64,000 nt of DNA from Actinotalea sp. Marseille-Q4924 (GCF_916618755.1 NZ_CAKAKB010000003.1:1-64000); one strand, 5' to 3'. Positions 27,452-36,658 are shown, numbered from the stretch's first letter. Translations and numbers: made by a program. The notes: generated from the sequence alone by a model not told the origin.

Positions 27452-28800
27452 GCGAGGACCGTCAGCTGGGTGGCGACGAGGTCGCCCGCCCGCAGCACGT
27501 CGGTGAGGAGGACGCGGGCGCCCGTCAGGCCGTGCTCCAGGCCGACCGGACCGGTGACACCGAGGGGCACGTCGTGCCGGGCTCCGGCGACGGACGCTGG
27601 CACGACGCGCTCCGCCGCGTCACGCAGGGCGGCTGGGTCGTGTCGGTCGGCGCGGTCCTCCTGGCCGTCATCGCCGGCTCCATCATGATCGCGGTCACCG
27701 ACGAGGCCGTGCAGGAGGCCTCGGGGTACTTCTTCTCGCGCCCGGGCGACACGTTCGCGGCCGTCGGCAGTGCGGTGGGCAGCGCGTACGCCGCCCTCTT
27801 CCGCGGCGCGGTCTGGAACTTCCAGGCCGAGGACGCCGCCGGCGCCATCCGGCCGCTGATGAACTCGCTCAACTTCGCCACGCCGCTCATCGGTGCCGGC
27901 CTGGGTGTCGCCCTCGCGTTCCGGGCGGGGCTGTTCAACATCGGCGGTCGGGGGCAGATGCTCGTCGCGGCCGCCGCAGCGGGCTGGGTCGGCTTCGGGA
28001 TGGAGCTTCCCGTCGTCCTGCACCTGCTCGTGGCGATGGCGGCGGGCATCGCCGCCGGTGCGGTGTGGGCGGGGATCGCGGGTCTCCTCAAGGCGGCCAC
28101 GGGGGCGCACGAGGTCATCACGACGATCATGCTCAACTACATCGCCTTCTACCTGGTCTCGTACATGCTGGCGACGCCGGGCCTGCTCCAGGCTCCCGGC
28201 TCCGCCAACCCCAAGACGCCGCCGATGCAGGACACCGCCGTCCTGCCCGACCTGCTCGGGCCGCGGTACAACGTCCACTGGGGTCTGGTCTTCGCCCTGG
28301 TCGCGGTCGCCTTCGTCTGGTGGCTGCTCAACCGGTCGCGGCTGGGCTTCACGTTCCGTGCGGTCGGGGAGAACCCGGCCGCCGCCCGGGTGGCCGGCAT
28401 CGACGTCCCCCGGACCACCGTGTCGGTGATGCTCGTCGCCGGCGGCCTCCTCGGCCTCGCGGGCGCCACCCAGGTGCTCGGGACCGTGACGACCGGGTTC
28501 AGCTCCGACATCGACGCCGGCATCGGCTTCGACGCGATCACCGTGGCGCTGCTCGGCCGGTCCTCGCCGATCGGCGTCCTGTTCGCGGCGATCCTCTTCG
28601 GCGCCTTCAAGGCCGGCGGCTCGGTGATGCAGGCGTCCGAGAACGTCCCGATCGAGATCGTCCTGGTCGTCCAGTCGCTCATCGTGCTCTTCATCGCGGC
28701 CCCGCCCCTGGTCCGGGCGGTGTTCCGCCTGCCCCAGCCCGGGGAGCGTCCCACGCGCAGGCCGCGATCGCGCAGCAAGCAGAAGGAGGTGGCGGCATGA
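27448..28800 (+). CDS. Nucleoside ABC transporter permease 1
   Basis: 450 residues, BPD_transp_2 type. A hydrophilic N-terminal segment of about 55 residues precedes roughly nine transmembrane helices. GLFNIGGRGQMLVAAAAAGWVG and GEVITTIMLNYIAFYLVSY-type blocks (here HEVITTIMLNY), then FTFRAVGENPAAARVAGIDV, are conserved signatures of the larger permease (NupP-like). The C-terminus is basic. ATGA overlaps on both sides with the ATPase gene and permease 2 imply tight translational coupling. Confidence 0.94.
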   Translation: MSEDRQLGGDEVARPQHVGEEDAGARQAVLQADRTGDTEGHVVPGSGDGRWHDALRRVTQGGWVVSVGAVLLAVIAGSIMIAVTDEAVQEASGYFFSRPGDTFAAVGSAVGSAYAALFRGAVWNFQAEDAAGAIRPLMNSLNFATPLIGAGLGVALAFRAGLFNIGGRGQMLVAAAAAGWVGFGMELPVVLHLLVAMAAGIAAGAVWAGIAGLLKAATGAHEVITTIMLNYIAFYLVSYMLATPGLLQAPGSANPKTPPMQDTAVLPDLLGPRYNVHWGLVFALVAVAFVWWLLNRSRLGFTFRAVGENPAAARVAGIDVPRTTVSVMLVAGGLLGLAGATQVLGTVTTGFSSDIDAGIGFDAITVALLGRSSPIGVLFAAILFGAFKAGGSVMQASENVPIEIVLVVQSLIVLFIAAPPLVRAVFRLPQPGERPTRRPRSRSKQKEVAA

Positions 28801-30092
28801 GCACCGCGACCGCGACCCCCTCGTCGGCGTCCGTCTCGGCGGACCTGCGGCACGTGACGGTGGTGAGCCGGAAGAGCGCCCTCGTGCTCACCGTCGTGAC
28901 CGCCCTCATGGCGCTCCTGCTCCTGCTGTCGCCGCGCGAGGGCGACGTCCAGTTCCGCCTGGGCGCCGAGGGCGACGCCCTGCGGCTGCCGGACGTCGCG
29001 CTCCCCGGGATGGCCACCGCGTGGACGTGCGTCGCCCTGGCCGCGCTCCTGGCGGGCGTCGCCTGGCTCCGGGTGCGTGCCGAGCGTCGCCTCCCGGTGC
29101 TGGTCCCGATCCTCTTCGCCGTCCTGCTGCTCGTGGCGTTCCTCTCGTGGGCAGGCGCCGGCAGCCCCCAGGACTTCCCGGTCGTCCGCCTCATCGGCGG
29201 GGCGGTCCTGCTCTCCGTGCCGATCCTCTTCGGGGCCCTGGGCGGCGTCATCGGGGAGCGTGCCGGCGTGGTGAACATCGCCATCGAGGCGCAGCTGCTG
29301 CTCGGCGCCTTCGCCGCCGCCATCACCGCGTCGCTGACCGACAGCCCGGTGGCGGGTCTCGTCGCCGCCGTCCTGGCCGGCATGGCCGTCGCCCTCGTCC
29401 TCGGCCTGTTCACCATCACCTACAAGGTGGACCAGGTCATCGTCGGCGTCGTCCTCAACGTCCTGGTCATCGGCCTGACCAGCTTCTTCTACTCCGAGGT
29501 GCTCGTCCCGAGCGCCGAGCGGCTGAACGACACCGAGCGCTTCTCGCGGGTCGCCATCCCCGTGCTGTCCGAGATCCCGATCGTGGGCCCGGCGCTCTTC
29601 CAGCAGTCGGTGCTGGTCTACCTCGCGTACGTGACCGTCCCGGCGGTGTGGTTCGCGCTGTACCGGACCCGGTGGGGCCTGCGGCTGCGCGCCGTCGGCG
29701 AGCACCCCAAGGCGGCCGACACGGTCGGCATCAAGGTGCAGCGCACGCGGTACCGGGCCGTGCTCATCGCCGGCGGGATCGTGGGCGTCGGCGGCGCCTT
29801 CTACACGGTCGTCGCGGTGTCGTCCTTCGGCAAGGAGATGACGGCCGGTGCCGGCTTCATCGCCCTGGCCGCGGTGATCTTCGGCAAGTGGGACCCGCTG
29901 CGGGCGGCGCTGGCCGCCCTGCTGTTCGGGTTCGCCTCGAACCTCGACGACATGCTGAGCCTGGTCGGCGCCCCGGTGCCGAGCCAGTTCATGCTCATGC
30001 TCCCGTACGTGGTCACGCTCTTCGCCGTGGCCGGCCTCGTCGGCCGGTCCCGGGCCCCTGCGGCCGACGGCGTTCCCTACATCAAGGAGTGA
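28797..30092 (+). CDS. Nucleoside ABC transporter permease 2
   Basis: 431 residues, BPD_transp_2 type, partner of permease 1 (NupQ-like). ATG 28797 has AAGGAGGT 7-14 nt upstream and overlaps the previous stop codon. About ten helices. The conserved core runs GGVIGERAGVVNIAIEAQLLLGAFA, VDQVIVGVVLNVLVIGLTSF, LRLRAVGEHPKAADTVGI and GAGFIALAAVIFGKWDPL. Compared with the usual protein of about 300 residues it has about 120 extra N-terminal residues holding three or four additional helices and a loop (REGDVQFRLGAEGDALRLP). Confidence 0.94.
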   Translation: MSTATATPSSASVSADLRHVTVVSRKSALVLTVVTALMALLLLLSPREGDVQFRLGAEGDALRLPDVALPGMATAWTCVALAALLAGVAWLRVRAERRLPVLVPILFAVLLLVAFLSWAGAGSPQDFPVVRLIGGAVLLSVPILFGALGGVIGERAGVVNIAIEAQLLLGAFAAAITASLTDSPVAGLVAAVLAGMAVALVLGLFTITYKVDQVIVGVVLNVLVIGLTSFFYSEVLVPSAERLNDTERFSRVAIPVLSEIPIVGPALFQQSVLVYLAYVTVPAVWFALYRTRWGLRLRAVGEHPKAADTVGIKVQRTRYRAVLIAGGIVGVGGAFYTVVAVSSFGKEMTAGAGFIALAAVIFGKWDPLRAALAALLFGFASNLDDMLSLVGAPVPSQFMLMLPYVVTLFAVAGLVGRSRAPAADGVPYIKE

Positions 30093-30112
30093 CCGGACCA
30101 GGAGGGCCCGAC

Positions 30113-30517
30113 ATGACGCATCCCGAGGTCGACTGGGGGTCCCTGCGGGCCGCCGCGCGCGCGGCGATGACGACGGCGTACGCGCCGTACTCCCGCTTCC
30201 CGGTCGGGGCGGCGGCGCTCGTCGACGACGGCCGCGTCGTCGTCGGCTGCAACGTCGAGAACGCCTCGTACGGGGTCGGGCTGTGCGCCGAGTGCGGGCT
30301 CGTGAGCGCGCTCGCCGCGTCCGGCGGAGGGCGGCTCGTGGCGTTCACGTGCGTGGACGGCCACGGCAGCACGCTCATGCCCTGCGGCCGGTGCCGGCAG
30401 CTCCTGTGGGAGCACGGCGGCGCGGACCTGCTGGTGGAGACGGTCAGCGGCATCAAGACCATGAGCGAGGTCCTGCCGGACGCCTTCGGTCCGGACGACC
30501 TCCACGAGCGGGCCTGA
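30113..30517 (+). CDS. cdd: Cytidine deaminase
   Basis: 134 residues, the homotetrameric short form. It deaminates cytidine and deoxycytidine to (deoxy)uridine. The zinc site is Cys58 (with catalytic Glu60 in CAE), Cys91 and Cys94 in PCGRCRQ; AYAPYSRFPVGAA is the substrate-binding start of the fold. AGGAGGG lies 8-14 nt before ATG 30113. It sits 20 bp after the permease gene and 13 bp before deoA, so imported pyrimidine nucleosides can be processed by the same operon. Confidence 0.97.
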   Translation: MTHPEVDWGSLRAAARAAMTTAYAPYSRFPVGAAALVDDGRVVVGCNVENASYGVGLCAECGLVSALAASGGGRLVAFTCVDGHGSTLMPCGRCRQLLWEHGGADLLVETVSGIKTMSEVLPDAFGPDDLHERA

Positions 30518-30530
30518 GGACGGGACGGAC

Positions 30531-31850
30531 ATGGCGCAGCACCACCACGACGAGCAGCACGAGCCGTTCGACGCGGTCGACGTGATCCGCACCAAGCGGG
30601 ACCGTGGCCGGCTGTCCCCGGAGGAGATCGACTGGGTCGTCGACGCCTACACCCGTGGAGTGGTCGCCGACGAGCAGATGTCGGCGCTGGCCATGGCGAT
30701 CCTCCTCAACGGCATGGACCGGGCGGAGATCTCCCGCTGGACGGCGGCGATGATCGCGTCCGGCGAGCGCATGGAGTTCTCGCGGCTGACCCGGCCCACG
30801 GCGGACAAGCACTCGACCGGCGGGGTCGGGGACAAGATCACGCTGCCGCTCGCGCCGCTCGTCGCGGCGTGCGGGGTCGCGGTGCCGCAGCTGTCCGGCC
30901 GCGGGCTCGGTCACACCGGCGGGACGCTGGACAAGCTCGAGGCGATCCCCGGGTGGCGCGCGGCCCTGACCAACGCCGAGATGATGGCGCAGCTGGAGGA
31001 CGTGGGCGCCGTCATCTGCCAGGCCGGGTCCGGGCTCGCGCCGGCCGACCGCAAGCTCTACGCGCTGCGGGACGTCACCGGCACCGTCGAGGCGATCCCG
31101 CTCATCGCCTCCTCGATCATGAGCAAGAAGATCGCCGAGGGCACCGGGGCCCTCGTCCTCGACGTCAAGGTGGGCTCCGGCGCCTTCATGAAGGACGAGG
31201 GCCAGGCACGCGAGCTCGCCCGCACCATGGTCGCCCTCGGCACGGACGCCGGCGTGCGGACCGTGGCGCTGCTCACCGACATGTCCACGCCGCTGGGCCT
31301 CACGGCCGGCAACGCGCTGGAGGTCCGGGAGTCCGTCGAGGTCCTGGCGGGCGGCGGTCCGGCGGACGTCGTCGAGCTGACCGTCGCGCTCGCGCGCGAG
31401 ATGCTCGAGGGTGCGGGGCGGACCGACGTCGACCCGGCCGACGCCCTCCGCGACGGGCGGGCGATGGACGTCTGGCGCCGGATGATCGCGGCGCAGGGCG
31501 GGGACCCCGGAGCGCCGCTGCCCGTGGCCCGGCACCAGGAGCAGGTGCTCGCCCCGGCCGACGGCGTCGTCGTCGGGCTCGACGCGCTGGCGGTCGGTGT
31601 CGCGGCGTGGCGGCTCGGGGCCGGGCGTGCCCGCAAGGAGGACCCGGTGCAGGCCGGCGCGGGGGTCGAGCTGCACGCCCGGCCCGGTGCGGTCGTGCGC
31701 GCGGGCGAGGTCCTCATGACGCTCCACACGGACACCCCCGAACGCTTCGACCGGGCGCGGGCGGCCCTCGCCGAGGCGGTCACCGTCGCGCCGGAGGGCT
31801 CACGGCCGCCGGAACGCCCCCTCGTCATCGACCGGATCGCCGCGGACTGA
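30531..31850 (+). CDS. deoA: Thymidine phosphorylase
   Basis: 439 residues. It cleaves thymidine (or deoxyuridine) with phosphate to base and 2-deoxyribose 1-phosphate. Phosphate and nucleoside site motifs are KHSTGGVGDKITL and SGRGLGHTGGTLDKLEAI; IMSKKIAEG and LVLDVKVGSGAFMK are further family blocks. The C-terminal alpha/beta domain (about 340-439) is complete. Upstream cdd can feed it deoxyuridine, and deoC further along uses the sugar product after mutase action. Confidence 0.96.
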   Translation: MAQHHHDEQHEPFDAVDVIRTKRDRGRLSPEEIDWVVDAYTRGVVADEQMSALAMAILLNGMDRAEISRWTAAMIASGERMEFSRLTRPTADKHSTGGVGDKITLPLAPLVAACGVAVPQLSGRGLGHTGGTLDKLEAIPGWRAALTNAEMMAQLEDVGAVICQAGSGLAPADRKLYALRDVTGTVEAIPLIASSIMSKKIAEGTGALVLDVKVGSGAFMKDEGQARELARTMVALGTDAGVRTVALLTDMSTPLGLTAGNALEVRESVEVLAGGGPADVVELTVALAREMLEGAGRTDVDPADALRDGRAMDVWRRMIAAQGGDPGAPLPVARHQEQVLAPADGVVVGLDALAVGVAAWRLGAGRARKEDPVQAGAGVELHARPGAVVRAGEVLMTLHTDTPERFDRARAALAEAVTVAPEGSRPPERPLVIDRIAAD

Positions 31851-31857
31851 GGCCACG

Positions 31858-32631
31858 GTGCTGCCCGCCGCCCAGCTCTCGACGGTGCTGCGCCGGCTGG
31901 GGTGGTCCGGGGCGGCGGCCCCGGCGCCGCCGCCGGACCCGGTGGCCTCGGCCCGGGTGCGGGCGACGGCCAGACGGCTCGCCGGCCCGGGTCGTCAGCG
32001 GGACGCCACCACCTGCGGCTCCGCGGCGCTGACGGTGCTCGCGGCCCTGGGCGACCCGACCCTCGAGCGCTGGCTCGTGTCCGGGCGTCTCGCGGGGGCG
32101 GCGCTCCCGCCCGAGCTCGCCGGGGCGCCGTCGTCCGCGCTGGCGTGGCTGGCCGACGCCCCGGCGGCGGCGCGGTTCCACGCGGTGCACCGGGTCGTGA
32201 AGCGGCGGACGAACGACGGCTCCGGCCTCGGACCGCCGTGGCCGGAGGCGCTCGGCACCCCGCCGTGGGGGGCCGCCCGGGTCGCGCGGTTCCCCGGCGT
32301 GCGGTGGACGCACCGGCCGCTGGACGACACGGACCCCGTCACGCTGCGGGCCGAGCTGGCCGGCGTCCGGGCCTGGCTGGCGGCGGGCGTGCCGGTGCCG
32401 CTCTACAGCGGGGGAGACGCCAGGCAGGGGTGGGCGGCGGCCGTGCCGCGGCACGTCGTGCTGGCCGTGGGCGTCGACGACGACGTGCTGGACGTCTTCG
32501 AGCCGAGCCGGGGCGTCGTCGTGCGGGTGCCGACCGCGGAGCTGCTCGTCGGGGACCGTCCGCACCCCGCGCTCGGCCGGTGGCGCCACCTGGCGTGGGT
32601 GGTGGCGCCCGTCGCGCAGGGATCCCGCTGA
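31858..32631 (+). CDS. Cytoplasmic papain-like (C39-type) cysteine peptidase homologue
   Basis: 257 residues from GTG 31858. No signal peptide or membrane helix was seen. Gln47-x5-Cys53 (QRDATTCGSAAL) followed by His199 (PRHVVLAVG) and Asp212 (VLDVFEPSRG) has the order and spacing of the C39 peptidase active site, where Gln forms the oxyanion hole. C39 domains usually cut double-glycine leaders in peptide-exporting ABC transporters; here there is no transporter domain and no nearby leader peptide. It starts 7 bp after deoA, so it is likely co-transcribed. Activity and substrate are unknown; the fold assignment rests on motifs alone. Confidence 0.6.
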   Translation: MLPAAQLSTVLRRLGWSGAAAPAPPPDPVASARVRATARRLAGPGRQRDATTCGSAALTVLAALGDPTLERWLVSGRLAGAALPPELAGAPSSALAWLADAPAAARFHAVHRVVKRRTNDGSGLGPPWPEALGTPPWGAARVARFPGVRWTHRPLDDTDPVTLRAELAGVRAWLAAGVPVPLYSGGDARQGWAAAVPRHVVLAVGVDDDVLDVFEPSRGVVVRVPTAELLVGDRPHPALGRWRHLAWVVAPVAQGSR

Positions 32632-32749
32632 GGCGTCGCGCCGCGGCGCTCCGGCGGTGGTGGTCGCGGGCCGGGTCCGTTCGCTGGCGGCGCGCGCGAG
32701 GGCGGGCAAGGATGGTCCCGACCGTCCGTCCCGAGTGAGAGGCGAAGCG

Positions 32750-33130
32750 ATGAGCACGACACCCGGTGACAGCACATGGGCCGACACGGGACTGGTCCCG
32801 CCCGACAGCTCCGCCCCGCAGGACCCCAGCCGGACGACCGCTCCCGTCGAGGCGGCGGACCAGCCCCGCGCGCCCAAGCCGGACCTGAGCGACGAGGGCG
32901 CGCCCGTGGACGTGGACGCCCAGCGCGAGCAGCTCGCGGGCCAGCGCCCTCAGGCGCTCCCGGACGACGCACCGGAGGCGGACGCCTGGGAGCAGGCGCA
33001 GGAGGCCGACGGCGACGCCCCGGACCAGGGCACGCCGGAGGCCGTCGGCGACCGGGACGGGTCGGAGGCCGACGTGATCGAGCAGTCGATCGAGGTCCCC
33101 GAGGACGAGCACGACGCCTACCCGTCGTGA
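32750..33130 (+). CDS. Small acidic, probably disordered protein
   Basis: 126 residues from ATG 32750 with GAGAGGCG upstream. It is rich in Asp, Glu, Pro and Ala, low in hydrophobic residues and has no membrane segment, signal or Cys. The C-terminal stretch EADVIEQSIEVPEDEHDAYPS looks like a conserved tail in actinobacterial homologues. Function is not recognised. It lies between the C39-like gene and add, in the same direction. Confidence 0.65.
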   Translation: MSTTPGDSTWADTGLVPPDSSAPQDPSRTTAPVEAADQPRAPKPDLSDEGAPVDVDAQREQLAGQRPQALPDDAPEADAWEQAQEADGDAPDQGTPEAVGDRDGSEADVIEQSIEVPEDEHDAYPS

Positions 33131-33158
33131 CGCCCGCTGCCGGCCCCGGCCGGGCCGA

Positions 33159-33164
33159 TAGCGT
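33159..33164 (+). promoter_or_regulatory. Leaderless -10 element of add
   Basis: TAGCGT lies exactly 6 nt before ATG 33171, suggesting a leaderless add transcript separate from the upstream operon. Confidence 0.45.
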
Positions 33165-33170
33165 GGAGCC

Positions 33171-34295
33171 ATGACCGCACCGGAGCCGACCACCGACCTC
33201 GCTGCGCTGCCCAAGGTGCTGCTGCACGACCACCTCGACGGCGGGCTCCGGCCGGGCACCGTCCTCGAGCTCGCGGACGCGGCGGGGTACGAGCTGCCCG
33301 CGTCGGACGAGGCCGCGCTGCGGGACTGGTTCGTCCAGGGCGCCACGTCGGGCTCGCTGGAGCGCTACCTGGAGACGTTCCGGCACACGGTGGCCGTGAT
33401 GCAGACCGCGGACGCCCTGCGCCGCGTGGCGCGGGAGGCCGTGCTCGACCTCGCCGCCGACGGCGTCGTGCACGCCGAGCAGCGGTACGCCCCCGAGCTG
33501 CACCTGGCCGGAGGGCTCGAGCCGCAGCAGGTGGTCGACGCCGTCCGCGCGGGCCTCGAGGAGGGCGTCGCCGAGGTCGCGGCCGCCGGGGGTCGCATCG
33601 GCGTCACCCAGGTCCTCACCACGATGCGCCCGTCGGAGCACAGCACGACGATCGCGCGCCTCGCGCTCGCCAACCGCGACGCGGGCGTCGTGGCGCTCGA
33701 CCTCGCCGGACCCGAGGCGGGTCACCCGGCGGCACGCCACGCCGCCGCGTTCCGCACCGTGCGCTACGCGAGCTTCCCGACGACGGTCCACGCCGGGGAG
33801 GGGGCCGGCGTGACCTCGATCGCGGAGGCCGTGCACCTCGCCGGCGCGCTGCGGATCGGGCACGGCGTCCGGCTCATCGACGACGTCCAGCTCGGCGCAC
33901 GCACCGAGACGGACCCGTGGGGCACCGACGGGGCACGGCTGGGGCACCTGGCCCACTGGGTCCGGGACCAGCAGATCCCGCTGGAGGTGTGCCCCACGTC
34001 CAACGTGCAGACCGGGGCGTCGTCGTCGATCGCGGAGCACCCGATCACGCCGCTGGCGCGGCTGGGCTTCGCCGTGACCGTCAACACCGACAACCGGCTC
34101 ATGTCGGGGACCTCGATGACCCAGGAGTACGCCCAGCTGGTGGAGCACGCCGGCTGGGGGCTGGAGGAGCTGCGCGACGTGGCGCTGACGGCAGGCTGGA
34201 GCGCCTTCCTGCCCCACGACCAGCGCGAGGCGCTCGTCGAGGACGTCCTGCGACCCGCCTACACGCCGCGGGCCTCCGGCCGCCACCGCGCCTGA
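33171..34295 (+). CDS. add: Adenosine deaminase
   Basis: 374 residues. This zinc TIM-barrel enzyme converts adenosine and deoxyadenosine to inosine and deoxyinosine. Zinc ligands His19 and His21 are in LHDHLDGG, His207 is in HAGEG (catalytic Glu210), and NTDN carries Asp307. CPTSNVQTG is the typical substrate block. The inosine product can be cleaved by the purine nucleoside phosphorylase at 55.6 kb. It is convergent with the Cys-less aldehyde dehydrogenase homologue (29 bp). Confidence 0.95.
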   Translation: MTAPEPTTDLAALPKVLLHDHLDGGLRPGTVLELADAAGYELPASDEAALRDWFVQGATSGSLERYLETFRHTVAVMQTADALRRVAREAVLDLAADGVVHAEQRYAPELHLAGGLEPQQVVDAVRAGLEEGVAEVAAAGGRIGVTQVLTTMRPSEHSTTIARLALANRDAGVVALDLAGPEAGHPAARHAAAFRTVRYASFPTTVHAGEGAGVTSIAEAVHLAGALRIGHGVRLIDDVQLGARTETDPWGTDGARLGHLAHWVRDQQIPLEVCPTSNVQTGASSSIAEHPITPLARLGFAVTVNTDNRLMSGTSMTQEYAQLVEHAGWGLEELRDVALTAGWSAFLPHDQREALVEDVLRPAYTPRASGRHRA

Positions 34296-34324
34296 GGCGG
34301 GCAGCGGCCGGTGCCCCGTCGACG

Positions 34325-35209
34325 TCAGGCGCCCTTGGGGTGCCAGACGGTCTTGGTCTCGGTGAACGCGAGGATGCGCCGCGGACCGTCCGGCGCGCGG
34401 GTCCAGTCGGGCTCCGCGTCGCCGGCCGGCGGACGGACGACCCGCTTCACCGTGTCCGCGGCGATCGCCTCCAGGTCGGCCCACGCGACGCCCGCGGCGT
34501 CCACCGTGCCGGTGAGGTCGACGGCGTTGACGTCCATGTGACCGACGAGGTGCGGTGCGACCTCGGCGACGCGCCCGGTGAGGATGTTGACGACGCCCTT
34601 GGGGAGGTCGGACGTCGCGAGCACCTCGGACAGCGTGATCGCCGGCAGCGGCCGGTCCGTGCTGCTGAGCACCACGGCCGTGTTCCCCGTGACGAGCACG
34701 GGCGCGAGGACGCTCACGAGGCCCAGCAGCGAGGACCGCTGCGGCGCGACGATCCCGACGACGCCCGTCGGCTCGGGCACGGAGAGGTTGAAGTACGGCC
34801 CGGCGACGGGGTTCGCGGACCCGGCGACCTGGGCCACCTTGTCCGTCCAGCCGGCGTACCAGACCCATCGGTCGACCGCTGCGGAGACGACCGCCTCGGC
34901 GTCCTTGGCCCGCAGGCCCTCGCCCGCCGCGACCTCGGCGACGAACTGGTCGCGGCGCCCCTCGAGGAGCTCGGCGACCCGGTAGAGGACCTGACCGCGG
35001 TTGTAGGCGGTCGCCCCCGCCCACCCCGGCTGGGCCGCACGGGCGGCCTTGACCGCGTCCCGCGCGTCCTTGCGCGAGCCCAGCGCGGCGTTCGCGAGGA
35101 ACCCGCCCTTCGCGTCGAGCACCTCGTACGTCCGCCCCGACTCGCTGCGCGGGAAGGCCCCGCCGATGAAGAGCTTGTACGTCTTGCGCACCTCGAGCCG
35201 AGTGCTCAC
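34325..35209 (-). CDS. Truncated, Cys-less aldehyde dehydrogenase homologue
   Basis: 294 residues from GTG 35209. It aligns by eye with the first half of the ALDH fold (KLFIGGAF, GWAGATAYNRGQVLYRVAELLEGR, WYAGWTDKVAQV, VPEPTGVVGIVAP), but the WNFP motif is replaced by PQRSSLL, the domain is about 190 residues short and there is no cysteine in the whole protein. It cannot be a normal dehydrogenase. Its GTG overlaps the stop of a full ALDH (GTGA), so the two are made together. The arrangement recalls ALDH16, where an active and an inactive ALDH unit are fused. A structural or regulatory partner role is inferred. Confidence 0.8.
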   Translation of the reverse strand: MSTRLEVRKTYKLFIGGAFPRSESGRTYEVLDAKGGFLANAALGSRKDARDAVKAARAAQPGWAGATAYNRGQVLYRVAELLEGRRDQFVAEVAAGEGLRAKDAEAVVSAAVDRWVWYAGWTDKVAQVAGSANPVAGPYFNLSVPEPTGVVGIVAPQRSSLLGLVSVLAPVLVTGNTAVVLSSTDRPLPAITLSEVLATSDLPKGVVNILTGRVAEVAPHLVGHMDVNAVDLTGTVDAAGVAWADLEAIAADTVKRVVRPPAGDAEPDWTRAPDGPRRILAFTETKTVWHPKGA

Positions 35210-36651
35210 AGTGCTCCCTCCTGGAGGTAGGCGGCCAGTCCGTGGCGGCCGCCCTCGCGGCCGTAGCCCGACTCCTTGTAGCCGCCGAACGGGCTCGTCG
35301 GGTCGAAGCGGTTGAACGTGTTGGCCCAGACGACGCCGGCCCGGAGCTGGTCCGCCATCCACAGGATGCGCGAGCCCTTCTCCGTCCAGATGCCGGCGGA
35401 CAGGCCGTACGGGGTGTTGTTCGCCTTCGCGACGGCCTCGGCCGGCGTGCGGAACGTCAGGACCGACAGGACGGGTCCGAAGATCTCCTCGCGCGCGATC
35501 GTGTGCGCGGTGCTCACGTCGGTGAACACCGTCGGGGCGAACCAGTAGCCGCGCTCGGGCAGCTCGCAGGGCGCGCTCCACCGCGTCGCCCCCTCGACGG
35601 CCCCGGTGTCCGTGATCCGGGTGATCCGCTCGAGCTGCTGAGCGGAGTTCACCGCCCCGACGTCGGTGTTCTTGTCCATGGGGTCACCGACCCGCAGGGT
35701 CGACAGGCGCGCCTTGAGCCGCTCCACGACCTCCTCGGCGACGGACTCCTGAACGAGCAGCCGCGAGCCGGCGCAGCACACCTGGCCCTGGTTGAAGAAG
35801 ATGCCGTTGACGATGCCCTCGACCGCCTGGTCCACGGGGGCGTCGTCGAAGACGATGTTCGCCGCCTTGCCGCCCAGCTCGAGCGTGAGGCTCGTCCGGC
35901 TGCCCGCGACCTCGCGGGCGATGCGCTTGCCGACCGGCGTGGAGCCCGTGAAGGCGATCTTGTCGATGCCCGGGTGGTTGACGAGCAGCGAGCCCGTCTC
36001 GCGCGCGCCGGTGACGATGTTCACGACGCCCGGCGGCAGCTCGGCCTGGCGGAGCAGGTCGGCGAAGAGGAGTGCCGTCAGCGGCGTCGTCTCCGCCGGC
36101 TTGAGCACGACGGTGTTGCCCGCCGCCAGGGCCGGCGCGACCTTCCACGCCAGCATGAGCAGCGGGAAGTTCCACGGGATGACCTGGGCGGCGACGCCGT
36201 GCGGACGCGGGTCGCGACCGAGCCCGGCGTGCTCGAGCTTGTCGGCCCACCCGGCGTAGTAGAAGAAGTGCGCCGCAGCGGTCGGGACGTCGACGTCGCG
36301 CGACTCCCGGATCGGCTTGCCGTTGTCGAGGGTCTCCAGGACGGCGAACTCCCGGGACCGCTCGGCCAGGAGGCGCGCGATGCGGAAGAGGTACTTGGCG
36401 CGCTCGGAGCCCGGCATCGGGCCCCAGACCTTCTCCTGGGCGCGGCGCGCGGCGCGGACGGCGCGGTCCACGTCCGCCTCGCCGCCGACGGCGACCTCCG
36501 CCAGGACCTCCTCGGTGGCCGGGTTGACCGTCTTGAGGACGGCGCCCTCGGCGGCGTCGGCGAACTCGCCGTCGATGAAGAGCCCGTACGACGACGCGAC
36601 GTCGACGACGGCGCGCGACTCGGGCGCCGGGGCGTACTCGAAGATGCTCAT
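35206..36651 (-). CDS. Aldehyde dehydrogenase (NAD(P)+-dependent)
   Basis: 481 residues. Catalytic Cys292 is in FFNQGQVCCAGSR, the general-base Glu is in LELGGKAANIV, and PWNFPLLMLAWKVAPALAAGN and FTGSTPVGKRI form the cofactor site. EIFGPVLSVL and SPFGGYKESGYGREGG complete the C-terminal part. Start ATG 36651 is the family start. It sits in the deoC-gntR operon, so the likely substrate is acetaldehyde released by DeoC; this is inferred from context. Its stop overlaps the start of the Cys-less homologue. Confidence 0.93.
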   Translation of the reverse strand: MSIFEYAPAPESRAVVDVASSYGLFIDGEFADAAEGAVLKTVNPATEEVLAEVAVGGEADVDRAVRAARRAQEKVWGPMPGSERAKYLFRIARLLAERSREFAVLETLDNGKPIRESRDVDVPTAAAHFFYYAGWADKLEHAGLGRDPRPHGVAAQVIPWNFPLLMLAWKVAPALAAGNTVVLKPAETTPLTALLFADLLRQAELPPGVVNIVTGARETGSLLVNHPGIDKIAFTGSTPVGKRIAREVAGSRTSLTLELGGKAANIVFDDAPVDQAVEGIVNGIFFNQGQVCCAGSRLLVQESVAEEVVERLKARLSTLRVGDPMDKNTDVGAVNSAQQLERITRITDTGAVEGATRWSAPCELPERGYWFAPTVFTDVSTAHTIAREEIFGPVLSVLTFRTPAEAVAKANNTPYGLSAGIWTEKGSRILWMADQLRAGVVWANTFNRFDPTSPFGGYKESGYGREGGRHGLAAYLQEGAL

Positions 36652-36658
36652 GGTGTCC

